Assembly: GCF_002575655.3 (NCBI RefSeq)
Contig: NC_053037.3
Location: 248,963,135-249,027,134, forward strand
Length of the DNA stretch: 64,000 nt
Reading direction: 5' to 3'
DNA from: Aegilops tauschii subsp. strangulata
Taxonomy: Eukaryota > Streptophyta > Magnoliopsida > Poales > Poaceae
Each line of letters starts with the position of its first letter. Position 1 is the first letter of the stretch. A program made the position numbers and the translations under genes. A model generated the notes under the pieces. The model was not told the DNA's origin. It worked only from the letters and a program-made list of their open reading frames with translations, and searched no databases. Shown here piece after piece: positions 48,401-53,562 of this stretch.

Positions 48401-50248
48401 TAATTAGCAATATCATCCTTTACAACAAAATCAACAATATTTGGTATCATTAATGGGATATTCCTAAAATGGCCCTTTTTAGGACTTCAGTTATTATTCA
48501 TAAACCTAACTGACAGTTTAGCCATGGTGTCAAACACACAATGTGCTCATTCTGCATATTTTGGGATACTGACATCCATAGTTCCTTCTTCCAGGTTACT
48601 GTACTTACAGTCTATGTATTTTTGTATGGGAGGTTATATCTCGTCATGAGTGGTCTGGAAAAGTCTATTTTGCTGGATCCACGTATTAAGGAGGACATCA
48701 AGCCTCTTGAAAATGCACTCGCTTCACAGTCTGTTTTCCAGCTTGGGTTGCTGCTTGTCCTCCCTATGGTCATGGAAGTTGGCTTAGAGAAGGGATTCCG
48801 CACAGCTTTAGGAGAGTTCATCATCATGCAGCTTCAGTTGGCCTCTGTGTTCTTCACATTCCAGCTTGGCACCAAAACACACTACTATGGGCGAACAATA
48901 CTCCATGGTGGGGCTAAATACAGACCTACAGGCCGTGGATTTGTTGTGTACCACGCTAAGTTTGCTGATAATTATCGCATGTACTCCCGAAGCCACTTTG
49001 TTAAAGGACTTGAGCTGTTAATACTTCTGGTTGTATATCTGGCCTATGGGAAATCCTACCGCAGCACGAGCCTGTACCTATTTGTCACCTTCTCCATATG
49101 GTTCCTGGTGGCATCTTGGCTATTTGCACCATTTATCTTCAATCCGTCATGCTTTGAGTGGCAGAAGACGGTTGATGACTGGACAGATTGGAGGAAATGG
49201 ATGGGTAACCGTGGGGGTATCGGTATGTCTGTGGATCAAAGCTGGGAGGCTTGGTGGATAGGTGAGCAGGAGCACCTCAGGAAAACCAGCATTCGCGCTC
49301 TTGTCTTGGAAATCCTCCTCTCTCTTCGTTTCTTGATCTACCAGTATGGTATAGTGTATCATCTCAACATTGCACGCCGCAGCACAAGCATCCTGGTACT
49401 TTTCACTACATATGTTGTGCTGCCTTATTTGCTTAATATTAGTTCATAGAGTTGCAGCGTATCATAATGTACTTTCCATTTGCTATCGACCTGTAGGTTT
49501 ATGGATTGTCATGGCTGGTTATGCTGACGGTTCTAGTAGTTTTGAAGGTAACACTTTGGCCTTTGGTCTTGACCAGTTTCCTCCGATGCTTAAAAACCTT
49601 ACCATCTGGATGCTCTACCTTGTCTTCAGATGGTTTCAATAGGACGGCAGAAATTTGGGACAGACTTGCAGCTTATGTTCCGTATCCTGAAGGGCCTTCT
49701 CTTTCTTGGCTTTATCTCTGTGATGTCAGTCCTATTTGTTGTATGCAGCCTCACGATTTCAGATGTCTTCGCTAGTATTCTTGGGTTCCTACCAACTGGT
49801 TGGTGTATTCTTCTGGTGAGTAAAACCTCTGTTAACCTACTTTTGCATAGCGAAGTGCTCTAAAAAAGATGGAATTCCTACCTGCATATGAGCACTGGAA
49901 CCAGATAACGAACATTTAGCCGCTTAATTCTCGAGCAGTTGACTGACAAGCTCATTGAACAGAAGCAAACTGAGCTTATGAGTGATTTATATTGTTTCTT
50001 GTGCACAGATTGGGCAGGCATGCGCTCCACTGATTAAGAAGACTACGCTGTGGGACTCCATCATGGAGCTAGGGAGGGCATACGACAACATCATGGGTCT
50101 TGTTCTCTTCCTTCCCATCGGCTTCTTGTCGTGGTTTCCCTTCGTCTCAGAGTTCCAGACACGGTTGCTCTTCAACCAAGCCTTCAGCCGGGGCCTCCAG
50201 ATCTCAAGGATCCTTGCCGGCCAGAAGGACATTGGGGAGTTCGAGTGA
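4279..50248 (+). CDS. CALS7-like: Callose synthase (1,3-beta-glucan synthase, GT48), CALS7/GSL7-like, 42 exons
   Basis: A plasma-membrane enzyme of this family polymerises UDP-glucose into callose; CALS7 members act at phloem sieve plates. Exons: 4279-4501, 4587-4687, 4782-4894, 4975-5059, 5167-5277, 5372-5515, 5928-6032, 6169-6260, 6343-6466, 18403-18534, 18620-18696, 18795-18885, 20395-20517, 20593-20710, 20898-21229, 21313-21365, 21447-21507, 26724-26805, 26889-26938, 27017-27103, 27197-27304, 27411-27502, 27614-27695, 27781-27941, 28030-28156, 28251-28354, 28431-28515, 28617-28768, 38343-38452, 38544-38666, 38742-38807, 38921-39107, 39188-39305, 39616-39738, 45505-45623, 45735-45818, 47746-47858, 47932-48161, 48595-49395, 49497-49547, 49630-49815, 50009-50248. 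Every junction has GT and AG and phases agree. The total is 5766 nt, giving 1921 residues. The start was chosen because the N-terminus aligns with CALS7 and a proline/serine head. Exon joins are my inference from sequence plus family knowledge. Confidence 0.93.
6982..7406 (+). repeat. 5' LTR of the intron-9 gypsy element
   Basis: The repeat starts TGTCAGGCCCAAG and ends CTCTGGTCCTGACA, giving seven-base inverted ends. It contains a TATAAA-like string (GGCTATAAAAGCC near 7212) that could serve as the LTR core promoter. It pairs with the split 3' LTR at 12483-12585 and 17698-18022. Confidence 0.93.
7695..9458 (+). pseudogene. gag: Gypsy Gag and protease, frame lost at the protease end
   Basis: The 587-residue frame holds a coiled-coil-prone N-terminus (about 20-70), a Ty3-type capsid region (about 195-360, with WIQNLEQYF and [12 protein letters not shown]), a zinc-knuckle-like [17 protein letters not shown] near residues 400-416, and an aspartic protease with [11 protein letters not shown] near 495-505 followed by ILGVDWLR. 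The frame stops about 20 residues after the protease motif because of a one-base loss near 9425, and the downstream RT continues in another frame. The polyprotein would normally feed assembly of retrotransposon particles in the cytoplasm. The exact start codon is uncertain; the first ATG of the open region is used. Confidence 0.85.
9434..10744 (+). pseudogene. pol: Gypsy reverse transcriptase segment
   Basis: This frame carries the Ty3 [19 protein letters not shown], the [20 protein letters not shown] block, [15 protein letters not shown], and the catalytic FFDDILV, where both metal-binding aspartates are kept. RNase H begins near 10560. The frame is lost near 10615 by an extra A in a run of seven, so the C-terminal residues after about 400 are out of frame. 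It continues the polyprotein after the protease. Confidence 0.85.
10671..11705 (+). pseudogene. pol: Gypsy RNase H and integrase segment
   Basis: The frame resumes in RNase H ([36 protein letters not shown]). It then gives the integrase zinc-binding H2C2 region ([18 protein letters not shown] ... CPVCQLNK) and the catalytic core with MDFIEGLP and [11 protein letters not shown], and ends at YHPQTDG. A one-base loss near 11690 moves the rest of the integrase to another frame. Confidence 0.85.
11702..12426 (+). pseudogene. pol: Gypsy integrase C-terminus with chromodomain-like tail
   Basis: Two short frames meet here. The first (11702-12025) finishes the integrase core and the C-terminal region ([20 protein letters not shown]); a slip in a GA-repeat near 12010 breaks it. 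The second (12019-12426) holds the [16 protein letters not shown] segment and ends in ILERKLIPR ... [15 protein letters not shown], which matches the chromodomain form that gives chromoviruses their name and their preference for particular chromatin. The stop is TAG at 12424-12426, followed by the polypurine tract and 3' LTR. Confidence 0.82.
12586..12725 (-). repeat. 3' LTR of copia copy A
   Basis: The 140-base repeat runs from TGTTAGGAATAAGC to ATAACTCTAACA on the plus strand. It matches 17553-17692 apart from two substitutions. The adjoining CCCCCCTCAAACTC is the complement of the polypurine tract. Confidence 0.93.
12738..17104 (-). pseudogene. Broken gag-pol of copia copy A
   Basis: The reading starts at the ATG at 17104 ([11 protein letters not shown]). 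Gag has a canonical CCHC knuckle ([14 protein letters not shown], near 16158) and protease [13 protein letters not shown] two-base loss near 15644 breaks the frame before the integrase. A TAG near 15203 interrupts the integrase (after FMTSRSEE). A one-base loss near 14708 breaks it again before the linker. The last frame (12738-14720) holds an intact-looking RT (YVDD in [15 protein letters not shown]) and RNase H ending VVHPP. A short in-frame deletion in the proline/serine linker also differs from copy B. This copy cannot make its own full polyprotein. Confidence 0.9.
17553..17692 (-). repeat. 5' LTR of copia copy A
   Basis: The 140-base repeat has the same ends as 12586-12725. The primer-binding site (complement of GCTCTAATACCA) abuts it at 17541-17552. 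Confidence 0.93.
18403..21507 (+). CDS. Callose synthase exons 10-17: end of FKS1 domain and N-terminal membrane segments
   Basis: These exons encode residues 367-695. Exon 11 has [17 protein letters not shown], a family-conserved string. Exons 13-17 carry the N-terminal membrane cluster: hydrophobic runs around MWAFFILAF / MVIIAW (about 495-515), the end of exon 14, two runs in exon 15 ([33 protein letters not shown]) and [16 protein letters not shown] in exon 17. Intron 12 is 1.5 kb without a recognised element. Intron 16 is only 81 nt and nearly half of it is a CT microsatellite. Confidence 0.92.
21371..21412 (+). repeat. (TC)21 microsatellite beside a splice donor in intron 16
   Basis: Forty-two bases of uninterrupted TC repeat start five bases after the intron-16 donor (exon 16 ends at 21365). 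The whole intron is 81 nt, so the repeat makes up about half of it. Confidence 0.97.
21653..21867. mobile_element. Stowaway (Tc1/mariner) MITE in intron 17
   Basis: The 215-bp element starts CTCCCTCCGTCCC, ends in the complementary CGAAGGGAG and is flanked by TA (21651-21652; 21868-21869). The inverted match extends inward for over 45 bases (TATAAGTCATTCGCGTAGTT on both arms), so the whole element can fold into a hairpin. Confidence 0.93.
21881..22154. mobile_element. Second, decayed Stowaway-like MITE
   Basis: The left edge reads CCATCCGTTTGAAAATAG, close to the CTCCCTCCGTTTGAAAATA start seen in Stowaway elements. The right edge is CAGAGGGAG followed by TA. The left terminus is degenerate, so the boundary is approximate. 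Confidence 0.5.
22741..23352. repeat. 306-bp tandem duplication in intron 17
   Basis: The segment starting GTAGATTCGTGATG at 22741 recurs at 23047 as GTAGATTCTTGATG, and the two units stay alignable through the GAGATATA string near 23020 and 23330. Shared landmarks include AAGATATAAGATGAGG, AACAGGAGGCTCGCT and GTCTAGGGTGCTCTGG. By eye the copies differ at roughly one base in seven. No coding sequence or terminal repeats were seen. Confidence 0.85.
24514..25975 (+). mobile_element. Non-autonomous non-LTR retroelement nested in the solo LTR
   Basis: The insert is bounded by a 13-base duplication AAAGCAAGTCCCA (24501-24513; 25976-25988). Such a length and the lack of inverted ends fit target-primed reverse transcription. 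It is 1462 bases, very GC-rich, and has no RT or endonuclease motif. Its 3' tail (TATAAAGCGGGGCGAAAGCC...TTCGGT) matches, in reverse complement, the 3' end of the LINE at 29779-34910 (CGAAAATGGCTTTCGCCCCA). It is either a severely 5'-truncated LINE or a separate family using the LINE's tail. Long open frames in this stretch follow from base composition and are not supported as genes. Confidence 0.78.
25199..25309 (+). repeat. 29-bp minisatellite, about four units
   Basis: Units begin at 25199, 25228, 25257 and 25286, each based on TCTCGCGCCCGGCAGCAGGA with small changes. The array lies inside the non-LTR element. Confidence 0.92.
26724..28768 (+). CDS. Callose synthase exons 18-28: large cytosolic loop and start of the glucan synthase domain
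   Basis: These eleven exons encode residues 696-1071. Exons 19-20 finish the N-terminal membrane block ([20 protein letters not shown]), followed by [18 protein letters not shown]. The cytosolic loop has [14 protein letters not shown] and [17 protein letters not shown], both typical of plant callose synthases. Exon 28 holds [14 protein letters not shown], the entry to the Pfam glucan synthase domain. Intron 28 (28769-38342) splits the serine codon of SFSVLTPY (AG/T) and holds the 9.4-kb nested insertion. Confidence 0.92.
30015..33695 (-). pseudogene. LINE ORF2: AP endonuclease - reverse transcriptase - zf-RVT, one stop codon
   Basis: The protein begins [12 protein letters not shown]. The endonuclease part (about 1-230) has VGGDFNLIR and GSDHVPLLL. 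The RT (about 450-720) has [11 protein letters not shown] and the catalytic [11 protein letters not shown]. The C-terminal region carries the zf-RVT pattern with [16 protein letters not shown] near 30390. A single in-frame TAG at 31149-31151 separates the two halves, which otherwise share one frame. The protein would nick DNA and prime reverse transcription on the target. With one nonsense codon it is nearly complete, so decay looks recent relative to its neighbours. Confidence 0.88.
33695..34884 (-). pseudogene. LINE ORF1, proline-rich, frame-shifted and 5'-truncated
   Basis: Two overlapping frames (34231-34884 and 33695-34336) together give a proline-, serine- and arginine-rich product with no recognised enzymatic motif, as is usual for plant LINE ORF1 RNA-binding proteins. 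The frame changes somewhere in 34231-34336. A run of about 18 G at 33905-33922 lies inside. Its stop TGA shares one base with the ATG of ORF2 (TGATG at 33693-33697). Confidence 0.6.
35228..35452. repeat. 113-bp tandem duplication of an LTR end
   Basis: AATCTCATATTCAAGAACC begins at 35228 and again at 35341, and both copies run to CTCTAGGGCATATTT. They differ at only a few bases (for example ATAGCATAG versus ATCGCATAG). Confidence 0.93.
36527..37490. mobile_element. Solo LTR with AAAGG target duplication
   Basis: The 964-bp LTR starts TGATGTAGGGTAGAG and ends CTCCGCATCA. It is flanked on both sides by AAAGG (36522-36526; 37491-37495). No internal sequence is attached. It interrupts the copia remnant: pol-like sequence resumes directly after it. 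Inside are repeated GGATGTCCGGT-type strings (around 37130-37235). Confidence 0.88.
38149..38263 (-). repeat. 5' LTR (115 bp) of the outer intron-28 element
   Basis: The LTR starts TGTTATGGATGC and ends ACTCCTTAACA. It is adjacent to the primer-binding site at 38136-38148 and to the CTTGG duplication on its outer side. Confidence 0.82.
38343..39738 (+). CDS. Callose synthase exons 29-34: catalytic cytosolic region
   Basis: Residues 1072-1314 carry the conserved core of the GT48 glucan synthase domain: [19 protein letters not shown], then [20 protein letters not shown] across the exon 30/31 junction, [11 protein letters not shown], and [20 protein letters not shown]. All phases match; exon 31 is the short 66-nt exon between them. 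Exon 34 ends after IDMNQ in phase 0, where intron 34 (5.8 kb) carries the complete short-LTR copia. Confidence 0.92.
39857..39964. repeat. 54-bp tandem duplication in intron 34
   Basis: CCGTCCTTGGCTTCACCACTC starts at 39857 and recurs at 39911 with a few changes, each followed by GATTTGTCAACCATTAGTAAA. It lies in the host intron, left of the copia insertion. Confidence 0.9.
40261..40400 (-). repeat. 3' LTR of copia copy B
   Basis: The 140 bases run from TGTTAGGAATAAGC to CTCTAACA and are followed by the CCCCCCCTCAAACTC complement of the polypurine tract. The outer flank is AAAAT. Confidence 0.95.
40414..44799 (-). CDS. Complete copia gag-pol polyprotein (1461 aa), copy B
   Basis: Domains in order: Gag (about 1-290); zinc knuckle at 307-320 reading [14 protein letters not shown], where the usual histidine is tyrosine 315; aspartic protease [12 protein letters not shown] (about 395-405); GAG-pre-integrase and integrase with [23 protein letters not shown] and [13 protein letters not shown]; a serine/proline linker; RT with [19 protein letters not shown] and [11 protein letters not shown]; RNase H with [16 protein letters not shown] and [10 protein letters not shown]; end VVHPP and TGA. 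One polyprotein encodes everything needed for a copia particle and integration. The start ATG at 44797-44799 follows a T-run and gives [11 protein letters not shown]. Copy A has histidine at the same knuckle position, so the tyrosine is a change in this copy and may impair RNA packaging; that consequence is inference. Confidence 0.95.
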   Translation of the reverse strand: MSAASGYVAVPRCPVIFDGTNYTEFAGFMRIHMRGIRLWGVLSGEVCCPPRPVPPVAPTPPTPLVLPTDATQAAKDAAKLADETADRAYDERVLAYEEALQTYHGALSVYTQWLDDDARAAAVLTASVLPQFASEFLGLPTVFQMWTCLRQRYEPSGDALYLSVVRQEHALQQGDSTVDDFYAQSSAIWRQLDSLRSAGCRTCPCCQAVQANLEFHRVYEFLSRLRKEFEPRRAQLFARGRISLMEALSDIRAEETRLRGAGLLEVPSVLATRASSTPPAAPPHSRSSAPPILPTPSGGSGRPRSHCDYCNNDGYIESQCYTKRKHLRKARSSSSGTSSSPSTASAIALTEQDILRLKRLLAASGSSSTGTAGSVTDASRTEHPPSTQSGTSPWVLDSGASFHMSSHSSALSSLRSLDSPVHVFTADGTPLYVASRGHLSTPYSVPDVAHVPRLTMNLFSAGQLTDSGCRVILDVDSCSVQDRRTHTLVGAGPRRRDSQGLWELDWLHVPSAATTIASPSAAVASVTGSFKQWHHRLGHLCGSRLSSLVRRGLLGSVSGDVSLECQGCRLGKQIQLPYSHSESVSKRPFDLVHSDVWGPAPFASKGGHKYYIIFIDDFSRYTWLYFMTSRSEVLSIYKRFAAMVHTQFSSPIRVFRADSAGEYISKMLRGVLAEQGTLAQFSCPGAHAQNGVSERKHRHLLETAHAMMIAASLPPHFWAEAISTSAYLINLQPSAALQGGVPFECLFDRSPDYSMLRLFGCVCYVLLAPRERTKLTAQSVECVFLGYSDEHKGYRCWDPIGRRMRISRDVTFDESRPFFPRPSSSIFSMEDISFLTFPDSPITPVGPVPICSTPSATPPLVDLQPPSSPVSSPSMSPDSTPSSPVTSSSPPPDSTLAIPPSIVPSFPQHYTRRSRPVDASLDESSSSSQPTYGLRSRPCPPVDRFGFPTAGAAVLEPTSYRQAVVHPEWQFAMAEEIAALERTGTWDLVSLPPGVRPITCKWVYKVKTRSDGSLERHKARLVARGFQQEHGRDYDETFAPVAHMTTIRTLLAVASARHWSISQFDVKNAFLNGELREEVYMQPPPGYSVPDGMVCRLRRSLYGLKQAPRACFERFASMVTTAGFSASAHDPALFIHLSPRGRTLLLYVDDMVITGDDPEYIAFVKARLNEQFLMSDLGPLRYFLGIQVSSTSDGFFISQEKYIQDLLARAALTDERIVETPMELNVNLRATDGDPLPDPTRYRHLVGSLVYLAVTRPDISYPVHILSQFVSAPTSVHYSHLLRVLRYLRGTISHRLFFPSSSSLQLQAYSDATWASDPSDRRSLSAYCVFLGGSLIAWKTKKQIAVSRSSAEAELRAMALLTAEVTWLRWLLQDFGVSVTTPTLLLSDSTGAISIARDPVKHELTKHIGVDAFYVRAAVQDRVIALQYVPSELQLADFLTKAQTRAQHGFYLSKLSVVHPP
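44803..45240 (-). other. Leader of copia copy B with local repeats
   Basis: This untranslated leader between the primer-binding site and gag is GC-rich and built partly of repeats: GGGGGCGGGATC strings near 44905-44940 and a CCTTCGAGCG(A/G)G array at about 45074-45165. It does not resemble the copy A leader at 17105-17520 except for about 35 bases beside the primer-binding site. Confidence 0.8.
45269..45410 (-). repeat. 5' LTR of copia copy B
   Basis: The 142 bases match 40261-40400 except for one substitution (AATGGGG for AAAGGGG) and an extra TA in GATATATATATACATG. The primer-binding site abuts at 45257-45268. Confidence 0.95.
45505..50248 (+). CDS. Callose synthase exons 35-42: end of catalytic domain and C-terminal membrane bundle
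   Basis: Residues 1315-1921. Exons 35-37 encode [34 protein letters not shown] and [13 protein letters not shown], highly conserved in GT48. Exon 39 is the largest (801 nt) and has the RxTG motif as [10 protein letters not shown] near residues 1605-1614, plus several membrane segments. Exons 40-42 finish the C-terminal bundle and end [21 protein letters not shown] with TGA at 50246-50248. Intron 35 is 111 nt with a 24-C run; intron 36 holds the Cassandra LTR. Confidence 0.93.
45679..45702 (+). repeat. C24 homopolymer in intron 35
   Basis: Twenty-four consecutive C lie within the 111-nt intron 35, about 30 bases upstream of the acceptor. The length may be affected by sequencing error. Confidence 0.9.
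46542..46859 (+). repeat. 159-bp tandem duplication spanning flank and Cassandra LTR start
   Basis: The unit from ATAAGTAACTAGGTG (46542) recurs exactly 159 bases later (46701, ATAAGTCACTAGATG) and ends AAGGTGCACCT in both copies. Each unit contains host intron sequence plus the first 55 bases of the Cassandra LTR, so the duplication happened after that insertion. The copies differ at about ten bases by eye. Confidence 0.93.
46805..47065 (+). mobile_element. Cassandra TRIM solo LTR carrying 5S rRNA-like sequence
   Basis: The 261-bp LTR starts TGTGACATCCTGG and ends GGGCATTACA. The base TTGCA after it (47066-47070) matches TTGCA at 46641-46645 before the first, partial LTR start; the copy before 46805 reads CTGCA. 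The interior holds a 5S rRNA-like stretch, the defining trait of Cassandra retrotransposons, whose LTRs carry a 5S internal promoter for RNA polymerase III. No internal domain or second full LTR is present. Confidence 0.87.
46826..46960 (+). ncRNA. 5S rRNA-derived segment inside the Cassandra LTR (not a ribosomal gene)
   Basis: The string CCTCAAAGTTAAGCGTGCTTGG matches the plant 5S rRNA box A region except for one base, and GAGGATGGGGGATCAACTGG parallels the 5S GGATGGGTGACC...CTGG box C region. The flanking parts are more diverged. It is a 5S-like promoter unit in a retrotransposon. The spacing of the internal promoter elements looks kept; activity is unknown. Confidence 0.75.
47140..47340 (+). 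mobile_element. Probable SINE/LINE 3'-end fragment
   Basis: A CAA-rich stretch (AACAATAACAACAAAG) is followed by GCCTTTAGTCCCAAACAAG and TTGGGATTAGGCTAGAG, a string I recognise from short retroelement ends widespread in plants. Boundaries and family are not resolved. The rest of intron 36 (47340-47745) shows nothing recognisable. Confidence 0.4.
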
Positions 50249-50512
50249 CCAGTGAATTCGCATAGGCGGGATACATGTTGCAGGTTCATGTGTCATGATC
50301 GATTTTTGGGCGTAGGTTCCTCCATGGTGTGATCGACCCTTAAAAGAATAGTATATGGCATGCTAGGGGACTAACTTCAACTCGTTGGTATAGAACCAAG
50401 GTGCTCATAAAAGTATGTATATTTTGTCATTCTGTGCCGCCATTTGCATACTACTACTACTACTATTTTGTGCACCAGGTCATCTGAATGTGTGGAATGA
50501 TAATATTTGCAT
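50249..50512 (+). other. Presumed 3' UTR of the callose synthase gene
   Basis: The 264 bases after the TGA show no repeats of note except a short ACT run near 50450. No unambiguous AATAAA signal is seen; AATGATAATA-type strings near 50495 are possible. Mobile DNA begins at 50513, so transcripts may end close to, or inside, the copia LTR. Confidence 0.45.
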
Positions 50513-50684
50513 TGATGATTGTATTGCTCATATGCCATAGCATATAGAGAGTACATGCATGGGCTGCGAGATCTCAACCGTATCCGCTATACAAGGAAAG
50601 GATCGGGAGATATCGCTAAGCTAGGAAATAAATACAAGAGATCCTAGCTGCCGGATATATATGCAATAACAACCATGTTCAACA
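50513..50684 (-). repeat. 3' LTR of the downstream copia remnant
   Basis: The 172-base repeat has TG...CA ends and lies next to the polypurine-tract complement CCCTCCCGC. No partner LTR is in the window, so its outer boundary is inferred from the end motif. Confidence 0.6.
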
Positions 50685-50762
50685 CCCTCCCGCAGTCGAT
50701 ACGTCTACGTCACCAGTGACGCATAGACTGGACCGAAACTCCTCGAATGTAGTCGTCGGTAA

Positions 50763-52008
50763 GGCCAACTCCAACGCACGAGCCCAAATGGTCCGCTCGT
50801 GTTCGTTTGGGGGTAAACGGACAAAGTAGGCCCTCCAATGCGTGGCTGCAAATGGGCCGTCGTTCGTTTTTGTCTGCTTTCGACCCATTCTCGGCCCAAG
50901 TTTGGGTCGAGTTTGCGACTGGACGGACACAAGCGGACGATGCTGGTGCCTGCCCATGTCCTCCCCTAGCCCGTTCGTCGGGGACGCAGACCCCCCTTTT
51001 TCTATCCCTCCCCGCTCCAGCCGCACCCCTGCCCCTCTCGTCCCTCGCCATCGTTGCCGCCATTGCCGCTGTGCAGCTTGGCCGCGCGCTCACCCCAACC
51101 CTTGTCGCAGTCCCCGTTCCCTCGACGCCTCGAGCTGCCCAACCACGGCCACCTGATTTGCGCATGCGGCGGTCGGATTTGGAGCGGATCCGGCCGGACT
51201 TGAGCTCGCCCGGCTGCCGGAGGCCACGCCGTGCCATGGACTGGCCGGGCACTGGGCCGCAAGGCCTCGGCAAGGCCGCATGCAGGTACTGACTCCTCCT
51301 CTAGCCGCTCAGATCTACCCCGTCGGCGGTTCGCCGGCAAATACACGAATGACCATCGACCGGGCTCGATGCTGGCCCAAAGGCTCGTCGGCGCATTGTT
51401 GCCACTCATAAAGTGCGAGGACTGCCCAAGGAAGGTCTTGCGCCGCGTGTCTACAATGCCTGAACATCCCGGATGGGTGTTCGTCAAGTGCTCAAACGAT
51501 GGGGTATGTGCTACTTTTAGCTTCGGTTGTGCTCTCGGATTCGACTAGTTGTACTCACTCAAATTTTTATTGTGTAGAATGGATGCAACTTTTGGTATTG
51601 GGAAGAAGAATACATCGATCTATTGATAGAGCGCAATTTAGTAGATGTTCGTGCACTTGTTGCAAGAATAGAGGCTAGAGATGAGACTAGATGCGAGGAA
51701 GCAACTTCTTTAGACTCGAAGAAGAAAGAAGCACCCAAGATCGAGCCTCCGCAGATCAACAATGAATGCATCGAGAAGGCACTAATCCAACTTACGAGAG
51801 CAGTTATGGAAGTTGGATATCTTCTAAAATGTCTTCTTGTGGTTCTTGTTTTCTTTGGTCTTGCTATTCTAGTCAAGATTTGGTGCGGTGCTTCCATGTA
51901 TCAAAAATCAATGATGAAAATAAAGATATGTGTTTGCAAAAAAAAGGTACGCGAATGAGATGCGGCCGAAATGGACCGTCCGTTTGGGGTCGTGCGTTGG
52001 AGTTGGCC
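50763..52008 (+). mobile_element. PIF/Harbinger-like TIR element carrying a GRF zinc-finger gene
   Basis: The left end GGCCAACTCCAACGCACGAG mirrors the right end CGTGCGTTGGAGTTGGCC, with terminal inverted repeats of about 25 bases. TAA lies on both outer sides (50760-50762; 52009-52011), the PIF/Harbinger target duplication. It interrupts a TTA leucine codon of the copia remnant. The 1246-bp element contains no transposase motif. Its only credible gene is the two-exon GRF zinc-finger protein at 51369-51958. Confidence 0.88.
51369..51958 (+). CDS. GRF zinc-finger protein with C-terminal membrane segment, two exons
   Basis: Exon 1 is 51369-51503 and exon 2 is 51578-51958, with a 74-nt GT-AG intron; the join gives 171 residues. 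Residues about 11-65 match the GRF zinc finger: LIKCEDCPRKV, then PGWVFVKCSNDG, then GCNFWYWEEEY across the splice, providing four cysteines. GRF fingers bind single-stranded nucleic acid in several enzymes. A charged, lysine/glutamate-rich middle follows, then a hydrophobic run (LLKCLLVVLVFFGLAILV) suggesting a membrane anchor. The start is the first in-frame ATG after a stop at 51201. Small plant proteins of this layout (annotated as At4g04775-like) are common in grass genomes. Function is unknown; it may be a passenger gene of the transposon. Confidence 0.75.
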
Positions 52009-52234
52009 TAACCCCTTCGTCATGACATCAGCAAACTGCTGCGCGGTGGGTACGTGCAGGACACGGACATGCCCGAGAGCCACCTGCTCACGCACGAATT
52101 GAATATCAAGCTTGATGTGCTTCGTGCGGCGATGATGAACAGGGTTGGCGGAGAGATAGACGGCGGAGACGTTGTCGCAATACACCAATGTAGCGCAAGT
52201 CACGTCGTGATGTAGCTCCTGAAGAAGTTGCCGG

Positions 52235-53529
52235 TGTTGGGGAACGTAGTATTTTAAAAAAATTCCTACGATCACGCAAGATCTATCTAGGAGAAGCATA
52301 GCAACGAGCGGGGAGAGTGTGTCCACGTACCCTCGTAGATCGAAAGCGTAAGCGCTAAGTAACGCGGTTGATGTAGTCGAACGTCTTCACGATTCAACCG
52401 ATCCAAGTACCGAACGTACGGCACCTCCGCGATCTGCACACGTTCAGCTCGGTGACGTCCCTCGAACTCTTGATCCAGTTGAGGCCGAGGGAGAGTTTCG
52501 TCAGCACGACGGCGTGGTGACGGTGATGATGAAGTTACCGGCGCAGGGCTTCACCTAAGCACTACGACGATATGACCGAGGTGTGTTTCTGTGGAGGGGG
52601 GCACCGCACACGGCTAAAAGATCAACTTGTGTGTTCTAGGGTGCCCCCCTCCCCACGTATATAAAGGAGGGGGAGGAGGAGGCCGGCCAAGGGAGGAGGT
52701 GCGCCATGGGGGGGAGTCCTACTAGGACTCCAAACCTAGTAGGATTCCCCCCCTTTACTATTTCAAGTGGAACCTGGATGCTCATATTGGTCCCTACATA
52801 TTCTACGAAGATCTTTATCGGTCAAACCGGATAACAACATACGTTGTTGTCATCGGTATGTTACTTGCCCGAGATTTGATCGTCGGTATCACCATACCTA
52901 GTTCAATCTCGTTACCGGCAAGTCTCTTTACTCGTTCCGTAATGCATCATCCCGCAACTAACTCATTAGTCACATTGCTTGCAAGGCTTATAGTGATGTG
53001 CATTACCGAGAGGGCCTAGAGATACCTCTCCGATACACGGAGTGACAAATCCTAATCTCGATCTATGCCAACTCAACAAACACCATCGGAGACACCTGTA
53101 GAGCATCTTTATAATCACACAGTTACGTTGTGACGTTTGATAGCACACTAAGTGTTCCTTCGGTATTCGGGAGTTGCATAATCTCATAGTCTGAGGAACA
53201 TGTATAAGTCATAAAGAAAGCAGTAGCAATGAAACTGTAACGATCATAATGCTAAGCTAACGAATGGGTCTTGTCCATCACATCATTCCCTAATGATGTG
53301 ATCCCGTTTATCAAATGAAAACACATGTCTATGGCTAGGAAACTTAACCATCTTTGATAAACGAGCTAGTCAAGTAGAGGCATACTAGGGACACTCTGTT
53401 TGTCTATGTATTCACACATGTACTATGTTTCCGGTTAATACAATTCTAGCATGAATAATAAACATTTATCATGATATAAGGAAATATAAATAACAACTTT
53501 ATTATTGCCTCTAGGGCATATTTCCTTCA
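52235..53529 (-). repeat. 3' LTR of the Angela/BARE element, internally deleted
   Basis: It starts TGTTGGGGAACGTAG and ends GCATATTTCCTTCA. Compared with the 5' LTR it is about 447 bases shorter because of one internal deletion near 52765. Confidence 0.92.
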
Positions 53530-53562
53530 GTCTCCCACTTGCACTAGAGTCAATAATCTAGA

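Noticed and set aside
49370..49775. Alternative open frames across exons 39-41
   Set aside because: They are out of frame with the callose synthase reading and run through introns.
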